NCBI GenBank assembly: GCA_019321725.1
Contig: CM033119.1
Coordinates: forward strand, 18,178,694-18,242,693
Source: Paulownia fortunei
Lineage: Eukaryota > Streptophyta > Magnoliopsida > Lamiales > Paulowniaceae
Reading direction: 5' to 3'
DNA: 64,000 nt
The position numbers and the translations under genes are program-made. Under the pieces are notes generated by a model. It made no database searches. It worked only from the letters and a program-made list of their open reading frames with translations, and was not told the DNA's origin. Below, one piece after another: positions 25,106 to 37,970 of the stretch; positions within the stretch are counted from its first letter, which is position 1, and each line of letters opens with the position of its first letter.

Positions 25106-26274
25106 CATTCCTTGTTCTGATCAATGAAGATCATCGTTAAGTAGTCTAATGATATGTTATACGTGCGATCCAACCTTTTTTGACAACTTAAGAGATCTTT
25201 TTTTGTTGATGGTAGGGTTGTAAATGGCTATGAAGGAACTTTACAGACAGAAAAATATACAGTTGGTTAGGTGAGTGAGAAGTTCTCAACAAGATTTGGT
25301 TCAAGATGGAACTGATAAACTTGGTTCTTTTTTAGTGAACATTATTTGTATCAAGTTTTACAGTTTATTTATGTGTTCTTATATACTGTATTCTCATGAT
25401 AAGAAGATGTACAGAATACATACAAATATTGTTGTCAAATTTAATGGGAAAAGGGCTACATAGTTATGGTTGTTCATTCACAATATCTAATTGAATTCAA
25501 AAACGGATTTTTATGAATAGGAATTTAAAAATGTATATCGTGTATAAAATGATACATCGAATCACAATATAAACTTACCAAACTAGATATCAATACAAAC
25601 ACATAGCACGTTTGCAACCAAAACGATGAAAAGCACACACCAATATGAAAAAATCAATTTCTCAGTCCAGCACCAATAAGCCGATCTCATGGAGAAAATT
25701 ACGCTTAAGATTTGTTTGTTTTGAACACATGGAGGATGCCATTCAATATGCACGAATTACAGAGATGGACTTGGTTTAAAATGTAATTAAATAGCTCATA
25801 TTTTTGTAACAGAGCAAAACATAATATGTATAAATTGAGAAATTAAAATCATTGTATTCGTTAACTTTAAAGTTGTATATATTTTATTTATGGATCATTA
25901 TCATGTTAACTAAAATGTTTAATTTATGTTTAGGATTAATTGATTTCAGCCATACACGGTGAAATAAGTTCTTGTAATGAGACAATAGAAAATTGTAAAT
26001 ATGCACTAATCCAAACATAGTACAATTATCTACATCTTATAAGAATGCCCTAAAAACTAAGTTTTCCAAGCTAAAAACTAGCTAAGTGGATACACTTGTA
26101 ATTTCTTCATCAATAGATGAAAATTTATTATATGTGTCAACATTTCAAGAGATTTATAGAACATTTAAATTTACACTCTCTCCACTGTTAGATATAATTG
26201 ATCTTTAATGTACATTTGACAAGGTAATATTATAAATAAGTAGTAGGAGATCATTTGTATCCATTTAAATTATA

Positions 26275-27325
26275 CAAAACATCACTCTTAGCTATAACAT
26301 ATATTTATAAGATTAAAATTATTTATCTTAAAATGCAGGCATCTCTGTCAGCCCATAATTATCAACGTAGACATGTGTCAGACTATAATCATCAATAATC
26401 ATATGAGATTATGAAAGTTGTGCATCTTTTAATTTGCCTTTGTCCACAAACAAAATGATCAAAATGCTGCAGTTTTCCAATTCGACAAACCTGCGATATA
26501 GTTGCATGATTATTGGAATAAAAAAAAAGGATGACCAGTACAATCAAACATAGTAGGAGATAAATAATATGATCAAAATACTAAAGTTTTCCAATTCGAA
26601 AATGTTGTGATATTATTAGATGATTACTGAAATAAAAAAGAAAAAGTTACAGCAATCGAACATTGTAGGTTACAAATGAAGATGGTGAAACTAAAGCACA
26701 ATCGAACACAACAGGATGCAACTGAAGACAATAGAGTGTAAAAACTTAGAAATTAAAAAAAAAAATTAAAACATTTCAAAAATTTAACCGTCTTTTTAGT
26801 TTTTTCTTCAATTATATTATTACATCTCATTTTTTTATCTTTCACTTATTCTAAATCCAATAATATTGTAAAATTATTGAAAATGTTTTACTATCCTACA
26901 AAATAAATATTTTTTTTTACAAATCGAGTGTGAAAATATCACTAGTTTAGAAGAATTATTAATAGTAGATGAATAATTAAAATCAACTTTTGACAATTTA
27001 AATCTTAAAACAACAAAATAAAAAACACACTATCAGTATTCTCCAATGTCATATAAAATATGAGAGCAAGGGTTACTATGATAAGGGGAGCATTAGATTT
27101 TTAAAATATTTAAAAGCGAGAGTAGCTTAGAACTTATATTCAAAATAAATAAAAAATACAATAATTATTGTAATATTTATTACACAAGCAATTCTGACAT
27201 TCTAAATTTTTCTATCATTTGACTAACAAACACAATTTAAAATGATCATTTTCTTCGTATGGGTATTGAAAATGATTCAATAAATTGGTTAATTTTTTTA
27301 GTGAGACTTGTTATTATTATTACTA
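26275..27325. repeat. Direct duplication, copy 1
   Basis: Shares with 27615-28630 the ordered words CTCTTAG(C/T)TATAACATATAT, TTAGCCCATAAT-like, GATCAAAATGCTGCAG, GTTTTCCAATTCGACAAACC, GAAAATGTTTTACTATC, GACATTCTAAATTTT and TTGTTATTATTATTAC. Offsets between matching words are about 1300-1340 bases. Inside the copy the GATCAAAATGCTGCAG word recurs after about 115 bases, so there is a smaller nested repeat. Confidence 0.7.
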
Positions 27326-27614
27326 TTGAGGGTTTTTGAAAGAAAATAAAGGTTTTGGAGGAAAAAGATTTCAAATTTTCATATATGAATTTAATATACA
27401 GAGATGTGTTTTATACACATTACAACTATAAAATAAAAGAGGAAATAAAAACTACCAGCTAGGAAATAAAAAATTATAGCTAAGGTCTATAATCTTGTAT
27501 AATAAATAATAGAAATCATATTTCAAAAAATCAGCTAGCTAATATATATGAGATCTTCCATTTTTTAAAATACTAATCTGTCTTATTCTTGCCATATATT
27601 TCTTCACATATAAA

Positions 27615-28630
27615 CACAAGTATCGCTCTTAGTTATAACATATATATTTTATAATAATAAAATTATTTACCTTAAAACGTAGGCATGTGTTAGCCCATAA
27701 TCATCAATAATCATCTGAGATTTTGTTTATTTTGCCTTCATCCTTACAAATGAGGCAAACGAAATGATCAAAATGCTGCAGTTTTTCAATTCGACAAACC
27801 TATGATATTCTTGCATGACTATTGGAATAAAAGAAAAGGAATCACGCACAATTTAACATAATAGGAGATAAATAAAATGATCAAAATGCTGAAATTTTCC
27901 AATTCAACAAACTTGTGATATAATAGGATGATTACTGGAATAAAAAAGGAGTATATCACAATCGAACATAGTATAAAAAAAGACTTTGAAACTGAAGCAC
28001 AATCAAACACAATAGGATATAACTGAAGATACCAAAGTATAAAAATCTAAAAATTCAAAAAAAATAAAAAAGTCAGAAATTTAACTATTACTAGTTTTTT
28101 AATTCCTCCAGCAAAAAACGTGCATAGTTTTCTTTTTGTCTTTTACTCTTCTCTCATTTTCCTTTTTAGTTATATTATTACATTGTATTTTTTTATCTTT
28201 CACTTATCCTAAATCCAACAATATTGTGAAACCATTGAAAATGTTTTACTATCATACAAAATAAATAATTTTTTTAAAATTTTGTCTCTACAAAGAGTGT
28301 GAAAATATCACTAGTTTATAAGAAGAATGATTAAAACCAACTTTTGACGGTTTAAACCTTAAAGCAACAAAATCAATAGAAGAGCAAGGATTCATTGACA
28401 AGGAGAACATTAAAATTTTAAATATTTGAAAGTGAGAATCGTTTAGAAAGTATATTCGAAATAAATAAAAAATAGAATAATTATTGTAATATTTATTATG
28501 ACATTCTAAATTTTCGTGTCATTTGATGTAACAAACATAATATAAAATAATTATTTTTCTCATATAGTATTGAAAATGGTTCAATAAAATATTTTTTTTA
28601 GTGAGCATTGTTATTATTATTACTATCATC
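27615..28630. repeat. Direct duplication, copy 2
   Basis: Second copy of the block at 26275-27325, with many small insertions and substitutions. The nested repeat is also present (GATCAAAATGCTG at about 27765 and 27881), so the inner duplication predates the outer one. Confidence 0.7.
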
Positions 28631-30837
28631 ATTACTTGTCTAATTAAAGGAAAAAGATCAAGATTATAAGAAGAAAAAAATCCTACCTAATTACAGTGAC
28701 TAACAAATTTTGAGCAGACTCCATTCTTTCTCTACTACTTGTCAAATTTCAGATTTCTCACTAATCATCACCAATTAATTCCTTCACCATGTCCCATATT
28801 TCATCAATGTTTAGATATATTTTCTCACTCATCATTATTAATAATAGATTTTTTTTATAAAATTTATTCATAAAATAACAACAATAAGTGAAGAATTTTA
28901 ATCATTTTTTAGTATGGAACAAAAGTTTATTCATAGACCATTAGTTATGAAATATTTTCATACCTACTTTTCCTATTTCAAATTTATTCATACTAATTAC
29001 TCTATCAATCCCTAAATTTTAGATCCATTTTAATTGGACATAGAGTTCAGATAAAAGTTAAAAAAAAAAACTAATTTTTATGTATCATTTGTATTATTTT
29101 TCGAAAAAATTGTGATTAAAAGTTAGCATTGTCATATTATTAATTCAAATGAGACATACCTTTAAGATAAAAATGTACTATAAAAAATAAAGCTTATTTT
29201 AAAAGTTTTCAATAAGAAATAGAGTCATAAATTTGACAGATAGAGTATTGTGTTTATTTTGAAACTTTTCCAAGAAATTCGAAAAAAAAAAATGAAAATA
29301 AAAAAACAAATATATGCAAGCCCACTTCTCCATCGGTCCATTAAGAGTGAGCCCAAAATTAAACCACTAAGATCATGAGTCTTATGATAATTGTTTGAGT
29401 TTGTTAAAATTCTAAATATGTCTTCTTAATATTTTTAAAAATTCGAAATCTATTTGAATTAGAATTATTTTATAATTTTAAAAATAATAAAAAATAATAT
29501 TATTAATTTTTTAAAAAAATATAAATTTCAAATATAATATTATATAAATAAATACATATTAAAATAAATAAAAATTTAATAAAACCAATTTGGGACATGA
29601 CGGTATTAAAAATAAAAAATTAATATTTATTTATAATTTTAAAAACCCATAAAAAAACAGATTTGGGACGGGTCGAATTTCAATATGTCCGTTGCCATTT
29701 CTAGACGTTGACATTTCTCTTATCCTTTTTTTATTAAATTAATTAAATAATATTTTATCCTTTTCCATTAAAAAAAAAACAGAAATGAAAAAAAAAAGGG
29801 TCAGCTGCAGAACCAAAAAGAAAACAGCACTCCATTGCCAAAGACTAACAGGCAGAAGAATCGCTTCTTCCAATCCGAAATGGCTTTCGCCAGTCGCTTC
29901 CTCTCCAGATCCACTAGCCAGGTTTTCTTTTTTGCTTTTCCTGTATTCGTTTTACTCGATTTTGTTGTACTCAGTACTGGCAAAATGCCCTAAGTTTTTC
30001 TTATATTTTTCCGGGTAAAAAATTATGGTCTTAGAGATTTTATTGATTTTTACTGTGATTAATGATTGGATATTCATTTTTATTTTTATTTTTTGAAATA
30101 TTTTGTAGGCCTATACTGGGCATAGGATTTTGCGATAGGAATATGATGTTCCAGTTCGATCATTTGCGAAAGGAGCTGGCGCTGCTCCCCCAGCGTTAAA
30201 GGGTGATGGTGGGTTCTGAAATCTTGTTGTTTTATTAATGTTATTGTTTCTGTTGTTTATTCGTCCTGGAATTGTTTTTATTTATTTAGTTTGGGTCAAC
30301 TGTTGTTTTGGCTTTGGTAATGATGACGAAAGTGTCGAATAAAAATCTCCATGGTCTTTTGTGGAGAATAGATTGAGGGAGACAAATGTTCCACCATTGT
30401 AGAATGATCTGTATGATCAACGTGAGAGTTCTATTAGTTTTATTTTAATGCAATGTTAAAAGGAAGGTGTATTAAATGTTTTATGTTGTTGATACTCTAT
30501 GATGCTCAGTGTCCTGAAGATGGAAGACAAAAGTGCGTAACACGGACTGTTTAAGCAATTTACATCTTCTGAATGTGTAGGTAACAAGGGGAAATTCTAG
30601 AAATGAATTGGGATGTACTTTGGCTGGTTAAGCACCACTAAGAGACAGGAAATGGCAAAAAGTAGTTAAGCCTATTATATAAATGATATTAATATAGCAC
30701 TTGCAAAGATAGAACAATTCTTGTATTTATTGTTGATGCAGATGGCATGGCAGAGTTTCTAGTTAGAAGATTAAAAAATTGTTTTTGTTAACATTTGGAA
30801 GCATCAGTCATTTCTGATTGGCATAGATGCCTGGATG

Positions 30838-31009
30838 AAGTTATCGTGTTGCCTTTTTTTTTTTTTAATTTATTCAAAAGGAGGATATTAGGTTGTTTCC
30901 TAAGTCCCCTCTAGTAGGGGAGTCGAACCTATGACCAACTAGATGGTAGGAACAAAGGTGTAAGGTGTTTACCAATAAACTATCTTGTCTTGTCAAGTTA
31001 TCTTGTTGC
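30838..31009 (-). mobile_element. tRNA-derived SINE with target-site duplication
   Basis: A 142-base insert (30853-30994) is bounded by the direct repeats AAGTTATCGTGTTGC (30838-30852) and AAGTTATCTTGTTGC (30995-31009), one mismatch in 15. On the minus strand the insert begins GACAAGATAGTTTATTGGTA (A-box-like), carries GGTTCGACTCC (B box) and ends in a poly-A tail (the T run at about 30854-30867 on the plus strand). It sits antisense in intron 2 of the ATP synthase subunit gene. Confidence 0.85.
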
Positions 31010-33856
31010 GCTTGGATCAAGATTGTTTGAGTTTTTAGGGCTGAATTCAATTCTTCAAGTCTTGCGTAGCATTTCATTTCTCTTAAAGAATGGTGCAAGT
31101 TCTCTTTGTGGAATATTCATTTAGTCTTTGGTGAACTTTGGCAAAATGTTGCAACTTCAGTAGACTAACGTCTTTCCACATTTTTAAGTATATGAATTAT
31201 TTATTTGTTTGTGCATCTACTTTATGAGATGAACGGAAAAAAGATATTCCCACATCATTCTTTCTTCTTTTTTGGTACTTTTTATGTTGAATTATACTCT
31301 TTTGGGTTCGTGTTATACTGCCGATTTTGCATGTAGTCATGGCTACGGTTGATTCACAAAGCTGAGAAGGAAGATCAAGTTTGAGATGTTCCACTTCTTT
31401 TCACTGAGATTTCACCCCATGTGATTTTAACTATTTGGATAGCAACGACTGACATCCTTCAACCATGCAGATGTCAAATAATTGAAATCACTTCGAATTA
31501 GTGTAAAAGAAAGAAAGAAAATAAACTTCTTTGAATTGGTGTAATCACATGAATAATGGAGGTGATAAAAGGCATCAGGGGTCAGCATTTAATGAATATC
31601 TTCTGAATAAAGATATTTGGTGAGAGTGATGTCACTGATCCATACAGACACCACGGAAAAATTTTCTGTTGAATCTCGGATGTGTTAGGTCTTCAAACCT
31701 TTTTGCTTAGTTTAATTTCGCTTGTTGCTATTGCCAGGCATCATTCCTAAACTTATTACCTCAATAACCTCAGGTTTCTAGACAATATTGAAGTATGAAT
31801 TAGATCCTGGTGGATCCTCAATTTTCATATAGCTATTTGCTGTTGCTGGTTAGTAATATTGTAAATCTTCTATCAGCACTTTTGAGGGCATGCAATACTT
31901 TAGGTTTTGCTAAGTCGCTGAATGCTGTGCTCCTAAGGCCCTAAATTGTAAGCTTCTAACTGTTGCACATACTTCCAAAGAGATTTTGAAGGGCATTTTT
32001 CTTGAGGTTAAGAAGAAATTTGAGACAGCCTTAGGGGTTCTCCGACAAGAGAGAATTGCCATAGATCCTGATGATCCTGCTGCTGTGGCTGAATATGCCA
32101 AAGTCATGAAGACTGTGAGAGGGAAGTAAGATGTTCTACTCAGTGAATGTTTTTCTACTATGCCTGTTTTAGTTTTCTATATTTATCCATGCAATTTTGT
32201 CTTCAAAGTACGAAAAAGAGTGCGAGTTAATTTTTGTTGCAATGATGTAATGTTGGCTCATGGTTAACAACTTCCCACTAGCAGAGTCTTAGCTTAAAGT
32301 CGACCTTACTAGATATTTATGTGTTGGAAGTATTATCGGTTTACGGTCCATCTAAATATGGCAAGGTTAAAATATTCTTTGCTGATGTTTGTATGAGCTC
32401 GCCAGCCATTGCAGAACATGATATCCATACACTCCTCTATTGAAGCTTCCAGAAATGAACTCATCTATGATCCGTTATTTAGCTACAAAAGTTTCATGCA
32501 TAGTAATATATTAATTTCACTGCAACTAGACTTCTCTTTCTCCATATAATGGCTCTCTCACCCTTCTCTTCATTTATCTTCTTTATGTATGAGTATTTTA
32601 GTTGTTATTGCCTGTATTGTTACTAGCTATGGAATCATGACTACCTTTATCAATTTCTAGTCAATTCTTGACTTTTCTCTTTTCCTGTGTTTGTAAATTC
32701 CTGTTGTTTTGGCCCCTTGTAAATCATGTGAAGTAGCACCTGGGTGTTGAGCCTTCTTGATGATATACACCCTTATTCTTGCAGGGCTGATCTTCTCTCT
32801 GAGTCCCAGAGGATCAAGTACACTATTGAAACGCGAACACAAGATATCGCTGATGCTTGATCCTATTTACTGGCCTTGAAGGACATAAGGATGAAGTATG
32901 TTATCAGATTAAGACCTTGTCTATTTTTTCCAATAGGCTTTTGATTTTCTTTTATGTTAGTGGGTGATTTTTCTCTAAATTATCATGTTTTTCCTCTCTT
33001 AATGACGTTTTTAGATATGCTGAAATATGTTATTCCTATATCATAAGATAAAGCATCATGGGAGGATAATCTGGACCATGTCTGTTGCATACTTCAGCTA
33101 ATCTGCCATTTTAGTTGTATTTCCGCATGGAATTACCATGCAATAGCAATATCAAAGGTTTTATTGCTGTTCTTTAATGCCTTAACAAAACATATATATT
33201 TGTTCATGAACGGCCTGAGCTTCACTCACTCCTCATTCTTCCTTCTAAAATTTTTTTTTTGGCAGGAGGGGCCTTGTTGATGAATTAGGTGCAGAGGCTA
33301 TGATGATGGATGCACTGGATCAAGTTGAGAAAGAGTTGAAGAAGCCTCTTATGAGAAATGATAAGACGGGGATGGCCCTCCTTACAGCAGAGTTTGATAA
33401 GATCAACCAAAAGTAAGCTCCAATATGTATAATTTACATTCTTGAATAATCCTAAGTTCTCAATTTAAATGGTTGATGAGAGATGATGGTTGGTGAAATG
33501 TTGTTAGAATCTGTTATTTAGGATTTGGTATCTAATTGAGTGCAAGTGCTTGATAAGCATGACGATTTTGTATGGTTCAACTCTGTGCGCTTCCTGCTGG
33601 ATTTTACTTATTAACTTGTGGTTATGTAGGCTTGGCATTCGTAGAGAAGATCTGCCCAAATACGAGGAGCGGTTGGAACTTAAAATTGCAAAAGCCCAAC
33701 TGGAGGAGCTGAAGAAAGATGCTCTTGAAGCAATGGCAACCCAGAAGAAACGGTACGCCTTCTAATTTTTGCAGCCTTCTATTGTTTTGTACAGGTTTAT
33801 TGGGTTCTCTCTTTGGAGATTCCAGTCTCTTGCCTTGATGACGTGGAGGCACCTAA

Positions 33857-33884
33857 TCTCCCTCTCCCTCTCCCTCTCCCTCTC
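33857..33884. repeat. CTCCCT hexamer repeat in an intron
   Basis: About four to five units of CTCCCT in intron 6 of the ATP synthase subunit gene. One strand is all pyrimidine. It is a microsatellite and a likely length polymorphism. Confidence 0.85.
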
Positions 33885-34441
33885 CTCCATCCCCTAATCT
33901 CTCTGACTCAGTCTGTGTTAAAATTTCATGAAAAGTGATGTTTACTGTTGAGAATATGAACCTTTTCCTCCCTCTAACTTTTTGCAGGGAAGAATTCAAG
34001 GATGAAGTAGTGCCTGATGTGAAGTCATTAGACATCCGAAACTTCATCTAAGAATGAAATTTCTCTCTATATTGTGTACTTTTTCTTCTATCTTTTGATC
34101 ATGGCATACTGTGTGCTCTTTGGCAATCTCCTGCATTTGAAAGGAGATATCATGCTGCTGATTGAAGAGCACCAAGACCTAACAAGGTTTCCCCTCATTA
34201 ATAATGGCATGTCAGAAATTTGCTCGGCATACCTTTCTAAACTCGGTTCTCTGTTGCACATCTTTCTTTCTTTATGCAACAACTCAAGTTCTACTTCACC
34301 AGAGCGACCTAAGTACAATGATGTTTGTGCATACATCTCAAGTTTGATATCCCTTTTGTTAGCTTAGATGGTTTTATCTCGTACCTTCAATGGCATTCAA
34401 TGAAAAACATGTTTATTTGGAAAGTGAGATTTAGGGAGAAG

Positions 34442-34714
34442 AAAATGATGGTCCTTTGACTTCACAAAATGTTTTCACCCCTCCTACGGTGGTCGAATGA
34501 TGTTGGGTAGGAATTTGAGATCGAAGGTTTCAAGTTTTAATCTCCTACATCATTCGATCTTTATCTATCGCATCGGACTTGGCTAGTGTGATTTATTTTT
34601 GTGTGTAATTTGCAGGCTATTGCATGAAATTGGGACTTACCTAACGCACACTTTTGGGTCGGGTAGTGAATGTGGATTCTTCGTCATAAAAAAATATAAA
34701 AAATGATGGTCCTT
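34442..34714 (+). mobile_element. SINE-like insertion with 15-bp target-site duplication
   Basis: The direct repeats AAAATGATGGTCCTT at 34442-34456 and 34700-34714 are identical and flank about 243 bases. The insert contains GGTGGTCGAATG and GGTTTCAAG words that resemble decayed polymerase III A and B boxes, and ends in an A-rich tail (ATAAAAAAATATAAA). It sits about 400 bases after the stop codon of the ATP synthase subunit gene. Confidence 0.7.
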
Positions 34715-35139
34715 GGAATATTTTTTGTTGGCTGGATATCCTTGTTATTAAGGAAGCAAAAAGTCATCAACTTCGAATGCAATGTTATTCATAGCATTTG
34801 AAGACTTTTGCCAGGATGGGATCAGCTAATCTCCAGATTATTTAAGGTTGAAGACGTTGAACTGGAAAAATGGTTCTATGGATTTTCATTTTCCTAAATT
34901 AAACATATAAAACAATATTTTATTAGGATAATCATGGAAATCTTCTTAAGATTTGGATCTTCTCAGATTTTTTAAAATTACATGGGAAGTAACAATAATG
35001 ATCAATAGAAAATTTTAATTCTTTTTTGAAAAATTGACCCTTTTGCCTTTTGTTGAAAATGACATAAATCTCCTTGGACCGTAGATCTTCTGCATTCAAA
35101 TTCCTTTAAATTTCTTGATTTTATACTTGGTCCCTTGTG

Positions 35140-35610
35140 GTTTAGCCTAAACATTGAAAGAAATTTTTTAATGATAAACAAAGTTAAATATTGAAATTTA
35201 GATTCGGGTTTATGATATTAAAATTTAGATCTAGATTTAAATTTGGACTATTACGTCTTCTCTTTCCTTGTTGTCTCTCAAACTAAAAAAAATCAAAATA
35301 ACTTTTAAAAATGAGGTTTGATTGTTTAATTGATGGTTGCAATAGAATTGCGGTGCTCTAAATTAAAAGAGTATAAGGTGATATAAAAAATTATAAGAGA
35401 TGTGTGTAATTAATTTTTAAATACCAATTTTGATTAAAATAATTTAAATATGCTTTTAATAAAATAGAATTTAATTTCAAAATTTATTGTAAGTTTGAAA
35501 TTAAATTTCAAGAGAAGTTACCATAAATAATACAAATTTTAGGGGATTTGTGTAACTGTACACAAATTTTAGGGGATGTTTTTATAAATATAGACAAACA
35601 TCATGGGATT
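35140..35610 (-). repeat. Dispersed repeat copy, partner of 7960-8420
   Basis: In reverse complement this region gives AAAAATTAATTACACACATC followed by TCTTATAATTTTTTATATCA and a GCACCGCAATTCTATTGCAA-like word, matching the order at 8120-8220. The repeated word CAAATTTTAGGGGAT also occurs twice (about 35535 and 35563). The class is not identified. Confidence 0.4.
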
Positions 35611-37877
35611 TAAAACTTATTATATTTATAAAACAATAGTGGAATAACAAAATGTTAACGTTTTCTAAGTGAAGTCAACATACTTGCGGTTGGATATAAT
35701 TCCATCAATTTTAGCGGGTTTACCTGTATTTAAACCAACATTGAAGGAAGGTTTACGTAATTATTTCTAAGAGTAATTTCGTTGGAAAAAATTGTCAATC
35801 CTTCAAATATTCAACAGGAGAGGGTAAAATTGATTTTTAATATTTTTTATTAATACCATTATTTTATGTCTAAAACTCTAAAAACTAAGTCTATTTATTA
35901 TTAGATGGCAACAAATATAAAAAATATTGAATATAATTATTCAAATTTGATAAAGTGCCTATATTTATACCAAAAAAAAACTCAAGGAAAGTCTTTGTAA
36001 TCAACCCTATCTTATATGTCCTCGTTGGTTGCTTCTTTATTGAAATGCTTGGAAGTTGGTTTGTTTTTTGACGTAAATATCAATGTTTTGAAAATTGGAT
36101 CATATTGGTCAATTCAATCGATTCAATTAGAAATTGGAGGTGGGTGTAGTCCGATTAAATCGTTAAGGGTATAAAATTAAATTTTTGATTTGACTGATCA
36201 AATTTAATCAGATCGGTTTGACTTTTTTTTATTTTTTCAAAAAAAAAAATTATTTTTGTTCATTTTTTACTTTTTTAAATAAGTTTAAATTTAATATTTT
36301 GTTATATTTATGTGATTATTTAAATTTTGAATTTTGTATTTTGTTAGATATTTTTTTAAATAGTTATTTATTTATTTTTTATATTTAAAATATATTACAT
36401 AACAATTAATTTATTATATTATCATTTTATATAATATAATAAAAAAATATAATCAATTTTCATTAAATCGGTTGGACCGTTAATCATTACCAATCCGATT
36501 ATTAAAACACTTGTAAATATACACCACCAATGTAATGTAAGTATTGGCCAAAAAGTGAAATTATATTTGGCTATGGTATTTTTCCCAATTATACTTTTAG
36601 TGCACTCAATCTCATTAAACCATCTTGTGTGATGATGCATGAGATGTCAAGCAACTAATACCTTAAATTTTCAAACTAATAGATATATTGAAAACACAAA
36701 AAATATAATCATTGGTATTCAATAACAATAATTTATACGAAAAACTAGAAAAAATATTTTTTCTATTGAATGATCGTTTTCTTCAATTATTTTTTTTAAT
36801 CTAATAAAATGAGGATAATTTGGTCCAAAAATTATCAATGAAATAAAATGGTCAAGTTTGATGGAATCAAGATATAGAGAAATATCAAATACTTTTGTAA
36901 TTTTTGGGCAATAAAGGTTTTTTTCGTTAAAAAAAAAAGAGGGGAAGATATCAGAAAAGCTTTATAAAAGATACTTTTTAATTCAAAATAAATTCCAAGA
37001 AGTTTTCTTTCCAAAAATTCCAAACTTAACTTTTAAAATGGCAGAATTTGGACTTAATTATCCTTGGACGTGAGTATATTAGGTTTTTTGGATATAATTT
37101 ATTTTGTTGTGTTTTCTGGAATATAAATTAATCATACTCCACTAATGATAATTTTTAGTGTTAAATGCAATAAACAAAAATATTAACTTTTTCAAAGTTT
37201 ATTAAATAATGTGCACTTAAACTATTAAGTTTTACTAAATCGGTTAACGAAGAAACATTTTCTATAAAAAAATAAAAATCACAATTTACTAATCCATTAG
37301 TCTAAGAAGCACAAGGTAATACAGTCTAAAAACTCTTAACAATTTTAATGGAAAAATTCACCAAAAAAAAAAAGAAGAAAGAAAAAGACTCATAACTCGG
37401 AAATTTTGCATTAAAGGTTGGCCATATAAATTCTATATTGAAAAATACATTTGTGGGTTTTCTAGATATAAAAATTAATTAATACTTTTTCACCTAAAAA
37501 ATAAGGTCATCTGGTTTCATTTTCATATATTTAACATTTTCTGATTAAAAATATTTTTACCAACTTTTCACATAAAAATGAGAATATGTTTGAATTCTTT
37601 ATCTTTCTATATACATTAGGTTTAGAAATGAAAATATATTTATTTTATGGTAAAAAAGATGTAATTTACAAATAGGATTGACAATAAGATTAATTAGTAA
37701 AAGTCATAAATGTAAAAATATTTTTTTTTTAAAAAATAGTATTTTTAATAAAATAAAATAAAATAAATACATGTAGAAAATAGAAAGACCAAACGTGCTC
37801 AAGTTACTCCAAAAATTTGGCAATTTACCTAACTTGCGGGCAAAGTTTTGAGATGCGTACATAAATACATATAAATA

Positions 37878-37908
<31 letters not shown>

Positions 37909-37970
37909 TATTCATTTAGCCACGATTTTCTTGCTTACTTCTATTGTCATGTTTTTCGGTTACAGCAGGG

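Larger units (their letters stand above)
25106..29879. other. AT-rich intergenic region with a ~1-kb direct duplication
   Basis: Holds the 3' flank of the DUF1475 gene, then AT-rich DNA with no supported gene. The main structure is a diverged duplication (about 26275-27325 and 27615-28630). A MITE-like stretch ending TTGCCATTTCTA lies at about 29390-29706. The last 150 bases form the likely promoter and leader of the ATP synthase subunit gene. Confidence 0.6.
29880..34051 (+). pseudogene. MGP1: Mitochondrial ATP synthase 24-kDa (FAd) subunit gene with two in-frame stops
   Basis: Homologue of the plant-specific FAd / 24-kDa subunit of mitochondrial F1Fo-ATP synthase (Arabidopsis MGP1). Exons: 29880-29921, 30109-30208, 31981-32125, 32785-32895, 33266-33412, 33630-33752 and 33988-34051 (244 codons, full family length). 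The start MAFASRFLSRSTSQ is a plausible mitochondrial presequence. Later hallmarks include DPDDPAAVAEYAKVMKTVR, SESQRIKYTIETRTQDIADA, DELGAEAMMMDAL and the end VKSLDIRNFI. Two codons are stops: TAG at 30136-30138 (codon 24, expected Gln) and TGA at 32858-32860 (codon 121, expected Arg in DARxYLL). All splice sites are GT-AG and the rest of the frame is highly conserved, so this is a very recent pseudogene, an allele-specific lesion or base errors. The first TAG could also serve as a downstream acceptor. Intron 2 holds a SINE; intron 6 a CTCCCT repeat. Confidence 0.8.
34052..37970. other. Intergenic region downstream of the ATP synthase subunit gene
   Basis: Contains the presumed 3' untranslated region, a SINE at 34442-34714, a diverged copy of the 7960-8420 repeat on the opposite strand (about 35140-35610), and AT-rich filler. 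A CA microsatellite lies at about 37888-37909 just before the next gene. No further coding region is supported. Confidence 0.6.

Noticed and set aside
30895..30985. A tRNA gene on the minus strand (GGTTCGACTCC)
   Set aside because: The B-box word lies in a SINE with poly-A tail and target duplication; no cloverleaf with paired acceptor ends is seen.
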